The position numbers and the translations under genes are program-made. The notes under the pieces are model-generated. The model saw nothing but the letters and a program-made list of their open reading frames with translations, was not told where the DNA came from and did no database searches. A stretch of DNA of 64,000 nucleotides from Enterosoma sp964427595 (GTDB lineage Bacteria; Bacillota_I; Bacilli_A; RFN20; CAG-288). Below are positions 36,051-44,330 of the stretch, piece after piece (the first letter of the stretch is position 1; each line of letters opens with the position of its first letter). The stretch lies in assembly GCA_964427595.1 (NCBI GenBank), contig CAYRUQ010000001.1, positions 36,913-100,912 of the forward strand, read 5' to 3'.

Positions 36051-36136
36051 CACTTTATCTTAATAAATTGGTTTTATCTGCGTTTATAAAATGGTTTTTA
36101 AACAAAGAGAAGTCTAAAGAAAGAGGTTTGTTTTAC

Positions 36137-36145
36137 TGGTATAAT
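36137..36145 (+). promoter_or_regulatory. Extended -10 promoter of cca
   Basis: TGGTATAAT (36137-36145) is a perfect extended -10 element. The ATG at 36155 is 9 bases beyond it, so the leader would be about 3 bases. No ribosome binding site is present. Confidence 0.6.
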
Positions 36146-36154
36146 TTAAGAGTT

Positions 36155-37504
36155 ATGAACAACATCAAAATAGAGATGCCTGATGATGTTAAAACTATCA
36201 TCAACACTTTAAAAGAACATGGTTATGAAGCCTATATCGTCGGTGGTTGTGTCAGAGATGAAATCTTAGGAAGAAAACCTAATGATTATGACATCACCAC
36301 CTCAGCAGAGCCTTCTCAAGTCAAGGCACTTTTTGATAAGACTATCGATACCGGATTAAAACATGGAACAGTGACTGTCAGAATCAACCATGTCAATTAT
36401 GAAGTCACTACTTATCGTATCGATGGTAAGTATTCTGATAACAGGCATCCTGAGAGTGTCACCTTCACTAAATCATTAAAAGAAGATCTACAGAGAAGAG
36501 ACTTCACCATCAACGCTTTCGCTTATAACGATGAAGAAGGACTGATTGATTATTTTGGTGGAAAAGAAGATCTTGAAGAAGGTCTTATAAGAGCAGTTGG
36601 TATTCCTGAACACCGATTTGAAGAAGATGCTCTTCGTATCTTAAGAGTGGTGAGATTTTCAGCTCAACTAGGTTTTGAAATAGAAGAGAAGACGAAGAAA
36701 GCTTGTAAGGATGAAGCTGAGCTATTAAGAAACATATCAGAAGAGAGAATCAGAGATGAATTAGTAAAAATCATTATGTCTGATCATCCAGAAAAACTCA
36801 TTGAATGTTATGAATTCGGTATCACTAAAATTATCCTTCCTGAATTTGATTTGATGATGGAGACTTCTCAAGAGAATCCACATCATATCTATGATGTAGG
36901 AAGACATACTATTGTCGCCTTACAAAACTCTCCTAAAGATTTGATTGTCAGACTAACTCTTCTCTTCCACGACTCTGGTAAACCAGCTACTAAAAGTCTT
37001 GATAAAAACAACATCGCTCATTTTTTTATGCATGGTGTTGAAGGAGAGAAGATAACAAAAGAAGCGTTAAGAAGACTTCGTTTCTCAAGCAAGATAGTTG
37101 ATACAGTCTCTTTCTTAGTTCGTCATCATTGTGATGAATTCAAAGCTGAACCTAAGTATGTAAGAAGGGCGATCAGAAAGATAACGCCAGAGTTATTCAT
37201 CTCTTTTTTAGATATTCAAAAAGCCGATGTATTAGCTCAATCTCAAATCTCTAAAGATGCGGTATTAAAAAATAACTCTAGATGTAGAAGAATGTACAAA
37301 GAATATATGAAAGAACAAGACTGCTTTTCTCTTAAAGATTTAGATGTCAACGGCAACGATTTGATAAAGCTTGGTTTCAAAGGGAAACAAATCGGAACTA
37401 TCTTAGCTTATATGCTTGACTATGTCGTTGATAATCCGGAGAAGAATAATAAGAGTTTCTTGTTAGATAATATTGATATGTTCACTAAGAACATCGAGAA
37501 ATAA
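36155..37504 (+). CDS. cca: CCA tRNA nucleotidyltransferase
   Basis: A 449-residue enzyme that builds the CCA end of tRNAs. The class II nucleotidyltransferase head has GGCVRDEILGR and NDYDITTSAEP with the two catalytic Asp, then TYRID and the RRDFTINAF motif. The neck domain LRILRVVRFSAQLGF follows, then an HD-type domain with LLFHDSGKPA. The frame extends upstream to 36068, but the promoter lies inside that stretch and MNNIKIEMPDDV fits the family N-terminus, so 36155 is chosen. It is probably translated from a leaderless message. Confidence 0.94.
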   Translation: MNNIKIEMPDDVKTIINTLKEHGYEAYIVGGCVRDEILGRKPNDYDITTSAEPSQVKALFDKTIDTGLKHGTVTVRINHVNYEVTTYRIDGKYSDNRHPESVTFTKSLKEDLQRRDFTINAFAYNDEEGLIDYFGGKEDLEEGLIRAVGIPEHRFEEDALRILRVVRFSAQLGFEIEEKTKKACKDEAELLRNISEERIRDELVKIIMSDHPEKLIECYEFGITKIILPEFDLMMETSQENPHHIYDVGRHTIVALQNSPKDLIVRLTLLFHDSGKPATKSLDKNNIAHFFMHGVEGEKITKEALRRLRFSSKIVDTVSFLVRHHCDEFKAEPKYVRRAIRKITPELFISFLDIQKADVLAQSQISKDAVLKNNSRCRRMYKEYMKEQDCFSLKDLDVNGNDLIKLGFKGKQIGTILAYMLDYVVDNPEKNNKSFLLDNIDMFTKNIEK

Positions 37505-37561
37505 TAGAAAACCAACCGAACAAAAACAAACAAGGTTGTATTACATTACGCTTACATTTGC

Positions 37562-37590
37562 TTAATAATCAAATCTTGTAGTTGTATAAT
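37562..37590 (+). promoter_or_regulatory. Promoter of the CBS protein gene, implying a leaderless mRNA
   Basis: TTAATA (37562-37567), 17 bases, TATAAT (37585-37590). The predicted start of transcription coincides with the ATG at 37598. Confidence 0.55.
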
Positions 37591-37597
37591 ATTTTTT

Positions 37598-38005
37598 ATG
37601 AACATAATGTTTTTTCTTATACCTAAGAGTAAAGTGGCATATGTTTACGATTGCTTCACCTTAAGACAGGTGGCTGAGAAACTTAGATATCATCATTACA
37701 CAGCCATCCCGATTTTGACTGAAGAAGGAAAGTATGTGGGTTCAATCGCTGAAGGCGATCTTCTTTGGTATATCAAAGACCATGATGATATGAATTATCA
37801 CATGGCCGAGGATGTCCCTATCACCAGTGTCCCTATCAGTAGAAAAGTCGTCGCCATCCACTCATCAAGTCGTATGGAAGATCTCTATCAACTCGCATTA
37901 AATCAGAATTTTGTTCCGGTATTAGATGATTCAAATGTCTTCATCGGTATCATAACTAGAAAATCCATTATGGAATATTTCTTCAACTCTCAGAAAGGTA
38001 GCTGA
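37598..38005 (+). CDS. CBS domain protein
   Basis: A 135-residue cytoplasmic protein made of a pair of CBS domains, which bind adenine nucleotides. Typical strands are LRQVAEKLRYHHYTAIPILT with GDLLWYIKD, then FVPVLDDSNVFIGIITRKSI. The opening MNIMFFLIPKSKVAYVYD agrees with related clostridial proteins as I remember them, which supports this start although no ribosome binding site exists. It sits 2 bases upstream of pyrG and is therefore co-transcribed with it. Confidence 0.88.
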   Translation: MNIMFFLIPKSKVAYVYDCFTLRQVAEKLRYHHYTAIPILTEEGKYVGSIAEGDLLWYIKDHDDMNYHMAEDVPITSVPISRKVVAIHSSSRMEDLYQLALNQNFVPVLDDSNVFIGIITRKSIMEYFFNSQKGS

Positions 38006-38007
38006 TT

Positions 38008-39612
38008 ATGGAAAAGTACATATTTGTAGTCGGAGGTGTTATCTCAGGATTAGGAAAAGGCATCACCGCCGCTTCTTTAGGAAGACTTCTTAAAGCTCGT
38101 GGATACAAAGTCACGATGCAGAAGTTTGATCCCTATCTCAATGTTGACCCTGGCACCATGTCTCCGATTCAACATGGTGAAGTCTTCGTCACCGATGATG
38201 GAACTGAGACCGATCTTGATTTAGGACATTATGAAAGATTTATCGATGAAGCGATGAATCGTCATTCTAATATCACCACCGGTAAGATTTATGAGAATGT
38301 CTTATCAAAAGAAAGACATGGTGATTATGGAGGAGGAACTGTCCAAGTCATCCCTCATGTCACTAATGAGATAAAAAGCAAGATTCATCAAGATTCTAGA
38401 GCTGATCAGACTGATATTGCGATAATCGAAATAGGAGGAACGGTTGGAGACATCGAGTCCCAACCCTTCTTAGAGACTATCCGTCAATTCAGATTAGAAG
38501 TTGGTGTTGATAACTGCTGTATCATCATGGTCTCTTTGATTCCTTATCTCAAAGCAAGTCAAGAGTTGAAGACTAAACCGACACAAGCAGCCGTTAAAAC
38601 TCTTCAATCTTTAGGTATTCAACCCGATATCATCGTCTGTCGTTCTGAATATGAAATCCCTCAAAGTGTCATCGATAAATTAGCTCTGTTCTGTAACGTC
38701 AATCCCAGTCATGTCCTTCCTAATCTTGATGTTGAGACCGTTTATGAACTACCTTTAAAACTTGAAGAAGAACATTTTGCTCAAGCAGTAGGTGAGACTC
38801 TTCATATCCCTGTTTTAGAGCCTGATTTAAGTCTATGGCAGAATCTTGTCAACAACATCAAGACATCAAAAGAGACCATCTCTATCGCTTTAGTCGGTAA
38901 GTACACAGCTCTTCATGATGCTTATATTTCAGTTAATGAAGCTTTGAAAGCAGCTGGATGGCAATATCACACTAAAGTTGAAATCAAGTGGATTGAATCA
39001 GAAGACATCACTGATGATAACCAAGAAGAATTGTTCAAGGATGTCAGTGGTATTATCGTCCCTGGCGGATTTGGAAGCCGTGGTATCTCAGGCATGATCA
39101 AAGCTATCAAGTATGCTAGAGAAAACAACATTCCTTTCTTAGGACTCTGTCTTGGTATGCAGACAGCCATCATCGAATTTGCAAGAGATGTCTTAAAGTA
39201 CGAAGATGCTGACTCAACTGAATTTAATAAAGATACTAAACATCCAGTCATTCATTTGATGGAAGAACAAAACGGAGTCATCAATTTAGGCGGAACGATG
39301 AGACTGGGTGCTTATCCTTGTATCTTAAATGAAGATTCAAAACCAGCTAAGTTATATGAAACTACTGAGATTTCTGAAAGACATCGCCATCGTTATGAAG
39401 TTAATAACGATTACAGAAATGAATTTATCAAACACGGTCTTATACCGGTTGGATTTTCACCTGATAATAGAATCGTCGAGATGATTGAAATACCATCTCA
39501 CCCATTCTTTGTTGCTACGCAGGCGCATCCTGAATTTAAGAGCAGACCTGATAGACCTCATCCACTCTTCAAAGGCTTTATTGAAGCTGCTATTAAATAT
39601 AAAGGTGAATAA
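38008..39612 (+). CDS. pyrG: CTP synthase
   Basis: A 534-residue enzyme that makes CTP from UTP, ATP and glutamine. The synthetase domain starts GGVISGLGKGITAASLGRLL, with MQKFDPYLNVDPGTMSP. The glutaminase domain has the nucleophile Cys in GLCLGMQTA and the His/Glu pair in AHPEFKSRPDRP. Length and all motifs are normal. It ends in a strong terminator; no attenuator with a C-tract is visible upstream because the CBS gene adjoins it. Confidence 0.97.
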   Translation: MEKYIFVVGGVISGLGKGITAASLGRLLKARGYKVTMQKFDPYLNVDPGTMSPIQHGEVFVTDDGTETDLDLGHYERFIDEAMNRHSNITTGKIYENVLSKERHGDYGGGTVQVIPHVTNEIKSKIHQDSRADQTDIAIIEIGGTVGDIESQPFLETIRQFRLEVGVDNCCIIMVSLIPYLKASQELKTKPTQAAVKTLQSLGIQPDIIVCRSEYEIPQSVIDKLALFCNVNPSHVLPNLDVETVYELPLKLEEEHFAQAVGETLHIPVLEPDLSLWQNLVNNIKTSKETISIALVGKYTALHDAYISVNEALKAAGWQYHTKVEIKWIESEDITDDNQEELFKDVSGIIVPGGFGSRGISGMIKAIKYARENNIPFLGLCLGMQTAIIEFARDVLKYEDADSTEFNKDTKHPVIHLMEEQNGVINLGGTMRLGAYPCILNEDSKPAKLYETTEISERHRHRYEVNNDYRNEFIKHGLIPVGFSPDNRIVEMIEIPSHPFFVATQAHPEFKSRPDRPHPLFKGFIEAAIKYKGE

Positions 39613-39629
39613 AAATAAGCTTTAACAAC

Positions 39630-39647
39630 TTTCTATAATTATAGAAA
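39630..39647. repeat. Perfect 18-bp palindrome after pyrG
   Basis: TTTCTATAATTATAGAAA reads the same on both strands. It contains TATAAT in both directions and lies between the pyrG stop and its terminator. Its role is unknown. Confidence 0.7.
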
Positions 39648-39652
39648 AGTGA

Positions 39653-39690
39653 AAAATGCCGGAAGTTTGATTCCCGGCATTTTGATTATT
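39653..39690 (+). terminator. pyrG terminator
   Basis: A perfect 10-bp stem, AAAATGCCGG (39653-39662) with CCGGCATTTT (39674-39683), and an 11-base loop. The A/T ends of the stem supply a T-run on either strand. Confidence 0.88.
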
Positions 39691-39724
39691 AGCTATCAAA
39701 GATAAAATTGTTGAAAAGAGCAAC

Positions 39725-41071
39725 CTATTTTTGTTCTGTAGCTATTTCCCATTTATCGTGTTGATTTATTCTGTTTGAAATTATTATCCCTTTTTTTCTT
39801 AGCGAAGACACTAAACGTCTAGCAGTTGCAACTGAGACGCCTAATTTCCCGGTGATTTCTTCATAAGTGATATAAGGGTTTCTTTTTATCATATTAATCA
39901 CGGCTGATTCACGTGTGTTTTGTTTTGTTTCTGCCTGCTCATCTGCCTGCTCATCTGGGTGCTCATTTTTGTTAAGAGCTTCCATCACCTCGGTATCATA
40001 AGGGAGTGTAACTAGAATGTATTGGTCTGTGATTTCAAATGCATTTTGCCCGTATTTAGCAATAATTTGGGGGATGCCATGTCCAGTTCTTTCGGCGTAA
40101 TCCAAATCTCTTAAGATTCTCATAAAACCTTCGCTTCTAGGTTTGCTGATACCTTTGAAGAAATTTTCTTTTGTTTGTCCAAACGGAAGACCACCATAAG
40201 AAATCACTTCAATTCTGTCACTATAACAATAAACAGAAGGAACACCACCATTCAACCAATCGTTATGAGCTAAGGCGTTATACACAGCCTCTCTTAAACA
40301 TTCGATATCAACCAAACTTTTAGTGTTTCTTGTTGAAGAAAAGATCCTTGTTACACCCCAGTTTTCTGCTTCAAGTCTGTACATTAACTTTTCTGTAGCA
40401 AGTAAAACACATTGGTTGCCAAAGTCTAAAGTTTCGCTAAAAGATGATTTATCTTTTCCTTCATATCTTGCATATATAAAACCAAAGTGGTTTTTGTCCG
40501 AGAGAAGCTCTGCGATTTTGTTATATTCTTGATCTTTAGTTAATAATCCTAAATTAGAGGCAAGACTATCATCGTTTAAAGTGAAACCTGCATCAGCATA
40601 AAGAATTTTTAAATGACGGAAGGTGATCGGAGAAAAAGTTGCTCTTGTTTCTTTAAGTAAATCATCATTATTAAAGGAAGCTAGCCATTTCTTTTCAATC
40701 TCAGCCTCACTCATTGGCACAGATGAAGTTCCATCTCTGTAGAAACAACCTGTAGCGCTTCTTCCTTCCTTTTTGATGTAATACAGCTTGTGCCCTTTTT
40801 TAACTTTTACAAAAATGATAGTCTTATCATTTTCAGAAATAGATCCTAATTCACATAACCCATCAGTTGTTGGAAGAATCTGATCTCTTATGATATCTCT
40901 AATTTCTCTCATAGTTTTATCAACATTAGAAACACCTATAACTTCTCCGTTATCGGAAACGCCAAGATAAATGATGCCATCTCTAGTGTTGAGAAAAGCT
41001 ACGACTTCTTTTGCAAAGTCTTTGTTTAAAGTTCGTTTAAGTTCTACTATTTCTGATTCTTGGAAATTCAC
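39725..41071 (-). CDS. AlbA_2 domain / ATP-binding putative transcriptional regulator
   Basis: A 448-residue protein of the COG2865 type. The N-terminal AlbA_2 (Schlafen-like) nucleic-acid-binding domain covers about residues 1-130 (ESEIVELKRTLNKDF, FLNTRDGIIYLGVSDNG, GCFYRDGTSSVP). A GHKL-like ATPase domain lies in the C-terminal half (REAVYNALAHNDW, then RTGHGIPQIIAKYG). A winged helix at the end (YEEITGKLGVSVATARRLV) is preceded by a DEQADEQAE linker. It starts with GTG at 41071, with AAGGTG upstream. An inverted repeat upstream of its -10 box could be its own operator. Confidence 0.87.
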   Translation of the reverse strand: MNFQESEIVELKRTLNKDFAKEVVAFLNTRDGIIYLGVSDNGEVIGVSNVDKTMREIRDIIRDQILPTTDGLCELGSISENDKTIIFVKVKKGHKLYYIKKEGRSATGCFYRDGTSSVPMSEAEIEKKWLASFNNDDLLKETRATFSPITFRHLKILYADAGFTLNDDSLASNLGLLTKDQEYNKIAELLSDKNHFGFIYARYEGKDKSSFSETLDFGNQCVLLATEKLMYRLEAENWGVTRIFSSTRNTKSLVDIECLREAVYNALAHNDWLNGGVPSVYCYSDRIEVISYGGLPFGQTKENFFKGISKPRSEGFMRILRDLDYAERTGHGIPQIIAKYGQNAFEITDQYILVTLPYDTEVMEALNKNEHPDEQADEQAETKQNTRESAVINMIKRNPYITYEEITGKLGVSVATARRLVSSLRKKGIIISNRINQHDKWEIATEQK

Positions 41072-41099
41072 TCTTAAACACCTTTTCGTTTGTTTCTAA

Positions 41100-41147
41100 A
41101 TTATAGCCGAAAATCTTAAGTTTTCCCATATCCCACAAAAAGTGGGA
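41100..41147 (-). promoter_or_regulatory. -10 box and upstream inverted repeat of the AlbA_2 gene
   Basis: TATAAT on the minus strand (plus 41100-41105). Further upstream, TCCCAC (41131-41136) and GTGGGA (41142-41147) form an inverted repeat with a 5-base spacer, a plausible operator. No good -35 was found. Confidence 0.4.
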
Positions 41148-41171
41148 CTGATATAACTTAAAAGAAGATGA

Positions 41172-41209
41172 AAAGAGGCTTTCACCTTAGATGTGGTGAC
41201 AACCTCTTT
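41172..41209 (-). terminator. Terminator behind the decayed GH3 locus
   Basis: Outer stem AAAGAGG (41172-41178) with CCTCTTT (41203-41209); inner stem TCACC (41182-41186) with GGTGA (41195-41199). It is oriented to stop minus-strand transcripts. Confidence 0.7.
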
Positions 41210-41246
41210 CTGGTTAAGCAAACTTAGGCACTTATTAGCACTTCAA

Positions 41247-41562
41247 TTATTGTTCAGTTTCTTCAATCTGAACTTCTTCGTCTTCTTTTTTCTCACCTCC
41301 AGTTGTTTTCTTAAAGAAGACAACCGCCCATGAAAGAGCAACAGCTAACGGGAAGAGAACAACATCAATAAATATGTATTGATGTCAGAGAGATTGACTT
41401 GAAGCAAGTTGAGTGACTCTAATCTTCCGATTAAGAAGTAACCAAAGCAGAAGGCGACAAACGCTAAAGCGAAAATGAGAACGACGATCGTAGAAACAGC
41501 GAGAATATTAGCAATCAAATTAGCTTTGAAATATTCGAGTGTTTTTTAAGAAAGGCTTTCAT
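41247..41562 (-). pseudogene. Frameshifted small membrane protein gene
   Basis: The ATG at 41562 (plus CAT) starts MKAFLKK but meets a stop after 15 codons. Restoring one base in the A-run near plus 41547 opens a frame with a strong membrane helix (LIANILAVSTIVVLIFALAF). A second one-base correction near plus 41372 leads to a second helix (VVLFPLAVALSWAVVFF) and an acidic tail ending EEVQIEETEQ and a stop at 41247. The repaired protein would be about 104 residues with two helices. Both breaks are at homopolymers, so decay and sequencing error are both possible. It lies directly downstream of, and overlaps, the GH3 remnant. Confidence 0.65.
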
Positions 41563-42726
41563 TTGTCTTTTCTCCTTTCTTTCCTCTGACTAAGAAGTAG
41601 ATGTAGAGGCATGTAGGAACAAGAGCGAGTACACCTAAGGTGATATTGATAGCTAAGATGGCATTCCCCCAAAAACTCTGACAGTGATCAACTCAGCGTT
41701 CTTGGAGGTACCATTCATAGCATTACTATTGACGAAGGTGTACAAGATTCTATGAGCAGCTTGACGGAGAGCGGCGTGGGCGTGTAAGACGGGATCTTTT
41801 TCGAGTTCTTCTTCAGTGAAGTAACCACCATATAAGGTACGATCGGTGGTATCGAAATAATCGGTTCCGGCTTTGACAGCTTCAGGAGCATGATAGTAGG
41901 TGAGAAGAGCAACAGCCATATCAGTGATGACACAGCCTTCAAATCCCCATTCATTACGGAGGACTTGAGTGAGTAAAGGATAGGATTGACCATAGATAGG
42001 ATCACCCCATCCTTCTGTGCCACTACCTTCTTGGTAGATGGGCTGAGCCTCTTCACCGGACCATAAGTCGAAACCTTCACCGACATTACGGCGTAAAACG
42101 ATAATACCGACATCATTGTATTCTTGGATAGAAGCTTTAACTTCATCCGTGAAATTGGCAGGATTAGCTTCACCGATGATCAAATCACCAGATAATCCAT
42201 AATATCCAGCTGGATTATTTTGGTTGATTCCAGTGCTTTCATATTAACTGAACATGACATCGTTGACCTCGAAACCGGCGTCTTCAAGAGCGGTATCAAA
42301 GTGTTTACAGAAAGTGTTGGCATTAGGGACTTGTCCAGCACCTGCATCCATACCATAAACAAGATCAACAGAAGCTTGTTCAAGCAGGGTAACTCTGGTC
42401 TTTCTTTCACCAGTAGTTGTACTTATAGGAAGAGCGTCACCTTCATTCTTAAGTAACACAGTACCTTCAGCAGCTGTTCTGTGAATATGATCTATTTTTG
42501 CTTCCATCAACTCATCACTGCTGTCGTAATCCATCTTGTAATATTGAGTGTCTTCTTCATCAGGATCGACAGAAACGACTTGAGTGGAGTTGGTGTTGAA
42601 ATAGTCATGAATGTATGGGGAAATAGCAAAGGTATAAACACCAATAGACATAGCAAGGGCTGTTGTAAACGCAGAAAGCATTACAGCCGAAAGGGATTTT
42701 GTTACACGAAGTTTCGTGTCTTTCAT
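41546..42726 (-). pseudogene. Decayed GH3 family beta-glucosidase with large internal deletion
   Basis: The start at 42726 (MKDTKLRVTKSLSAV) has a ribosome binding site (AAAGGAG) and an N-terminal membrane helix. A GH3_C-like beginning follows (RTAAEGTVLLKNEGDALPI, LEQASVDLVYG, LEDAGFEVND), and then an in-frame TAA at plus 42244-42246. Behind the stop the same frame continues (YESTGINQNNPAGYYGLSGD, TDEVKASIQEYND). It jumps from IYQEGSGTEGWGDPI to the end of a GH3_N-like domain (LLTQVLRNEWGFEGCVITD), so several hundred residues are missing. A one-base shift near plus 41669 (TTTTTGGGGG) separates off the C-terminal membrane helix (LAINITLGVLALVPTCLYIYF). The gene cannot make an active enzyme. 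Confidence 0.85.
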
Positions 42727-43121
42727 AAGATCTCCTTTATTAGATTTAGCTCTGATCCCCTGCAGGATAGATAGAAGCTTTAAACCCACAATACGAAAAG
42801 AACTATAGAAACTGCAATAATTTATTTGTAAATAGTACAATTTTAAAACATAAAAAATGAATGTTAGATACATAATCATAAATGGCATAATAGAAAGCTG
42901 ATTTCAATTGTTGAAAGCCCTTTATTCTCAAACACAAAACTTACAAATGGTGAGTGCGTAAATAACATTATTATTTAAAAGAGGCATTAATCACAGGTTA
43001 ATTATTAGCAAAGACAAAAAACAACCCGCACAATAACATGTGGGTTGTATAACTCTTATATTTTGTAGTAATACGTAAAACTTTAGAATCAGATTGAGTC
43101 TTGAAACTTGAATTAAGCTAA
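42727..43121. other. Spacer between the GH3 remnant and the GntR-type regulator
   Basis: AT-rich; it holds the GntR-type gene's terminator at 43015-43048 and presumably the old promoter of the GH3 gene. I see no intact gene. Frames here that run into the GH3 N-terminus are 5' extensions without a ribosome binding site. Confidence 0.5.
43015..43048 (-). terminator. Terminator of the BusR-like regulator gene
   Basis: CAACCCGCA (43022-43030) pairs with TGTGGGTTG (43039-43047) with one G-U pair. On the minus strand a TTTTTTG tract follows. Confidence 0.85.
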
Positions 43122-43766
43122 TTAAGCACCTTGTTCAAGAACACCATAGGTGAGGAAGGAGAGAACACGATCAAAGGTAAGATTGTCTCTACCGACGAAG
43201 ATAAGACGATCGCCAGAGTGGAGAACGAAATCGGGACCGACGGATTGCTTAGCAATATTGTCAGCACCGATAACAGCAACGATAGTAGCTTCGGTGTAGT
43301 TCCAGAAATAAACTTCACCGATGGTCTTGCCGTTAATCCAAGAATTCTGAGGAATCTCAGCTTGAGAGAATTTGACCGCTTCAGTTGTCTGATATGTGAA
43401 TGAATCCTTCATATCATCGATAGCGAGAGCAATTTTAGCTTGAAGATCCTTTTGTTCATTAAGGAGCTTTTCAAGAGTGGCATATTTATCCTTGATTTGA
43501 GTTTCAGCTTTCCACTTATTAGCGAATTCTTGAGCGTGGAGAACAGAATCAACAAAGACGCCGACACCTCTCTTAGAAGAAACTACTTTCTCTTTCTCTA
43601 AGATGTTGAGAGCTTTTCTGACTGTTTCAGGTGAAACACCATAAGAAGCACCAAGGATGGAACGACCTTTTAATAAGGTTCCTTCGGGGTACTCACCGGT
43701 CAAAATTTTACCGCAGACATCCTGAGCAATCTTAATGTAACGAGGGGTTGTTCTTTCTTTTGCCAT
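43122..43766 (-). CDS. GntR-type regulator with RCK_C domain (BusR-like)
   Basis: A 214-residue transcription factor. The winged-helix GntR domain (about 1-75) has YIKIAQDVCGKILTGEYPEG, SYGVSPETVRKALNIL and the wing KRGVGVFV. A coiled coil (about 85-120) leads to a TrkA/RCK_C domain (about 125-210: ATIVAVIGADN, LHSGDRLIFVGR). This combination is that of BusR, the cyclic-di-AMP-responsive repressor of osmolyte uptake in streptococci and lactococci. That ligand and role are inference here; no busAB genes are present. AGGAGG precedes the ATG. The divergent operon at 44331-51205 is the nearest candidate target. Confidence 0.85.
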   Translation of the reverse strand: MAKERTTPRYIKIAQDVCGKILTGEYPEGTLLKGRSILGASYGVSPETVRKALNILEKEKVVSSKRGVGVFVDSVLHAQEFANKWKAETQIKDKYATLEKLLNEQKDLQAKIALAIDDMKDSFTYQTTEAVKFSQAEIPQNSWINGKTIGEVYFWNYTEATIVAVIGADNIAKQSVGPDFVLHSGDRLIFVGRDNLTFDRVLSFLTYGVLEQGA

Positions 43767-43799
43767 TATTTATTTCCTCCTGAAAGAAAACTTATGTAA

Positions 43800-43828
43800 A
43801 TTATAGTGGTTCATTTGCTAATCTTCAA
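43800..43828 (-). promoter_or_regulatory. Promoter of the BusR-like gene
   Basis: On the minus strand: TTGAAG (plus 43823-43828), 17 bases, TATAAT (plus 43800-43805). The leader is about 27 bases and contains AGGAGG. Confidence 0.6.
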
Positions 43829-44330
43829 GTAAAATCGAATAAATTTTTTATTAGCGATTTTTTTAAAAATTAAAGTTGTTTTAGAAAATAAAGGTATTTT
43901 GAATTCAATTTTTCGATAAAATAAGGCAAATTAGTGATTGTGAAATCCTTAATTTAGATTATGAAAGCTAATTTTATCAATAAAATTCAACAAAATTTGC
44001 AAAATTGTTTATTATAAAAATATTATCAAATAAATTACTTAGTTAAGATTACTTGCTTTATTTTCTTAGATAGTTTGCAATCTAGAACAATAAATCAACA
44101 TACAACTTTACAAAGCAAATAAACAATGCCTAACAATTGTTGGATTTAGACTGCTGGTTTTATCGTAAGAAAATAATTTTTGAGAGTCTAGTCAACAAAA
44201 AATGGAAAATATGAGCTTTTAAATAGGAAAATTTATGAAAATTATGGGACTATTTCTTTTATTAATTATTGTTTTATAAATAAGTTTTATAGATAATAAT
44301 TTGTGCGTGAAAAATTAGAAGGTGGTTCAA
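43829..44330. other. Long AT-rich divergent spacer
   Basis: About 500 bases of very A+T-rich DNA with many A- and T-tracts between the BusR-like gene and the ABC/DUF1538 operon. No gene or RNA is visible. The tracts suggest bent DNA. The operon promoter must be here but could not be assigned with confidence. Confidence 0.5.

Noticed and set aside
43767..44330. Hidden RNA gene or riboswitch in the AT-rich divergent spacer
   Set aside because: No conserved stem or GC-rich structure could be recognised. The composition alone is not evidence.
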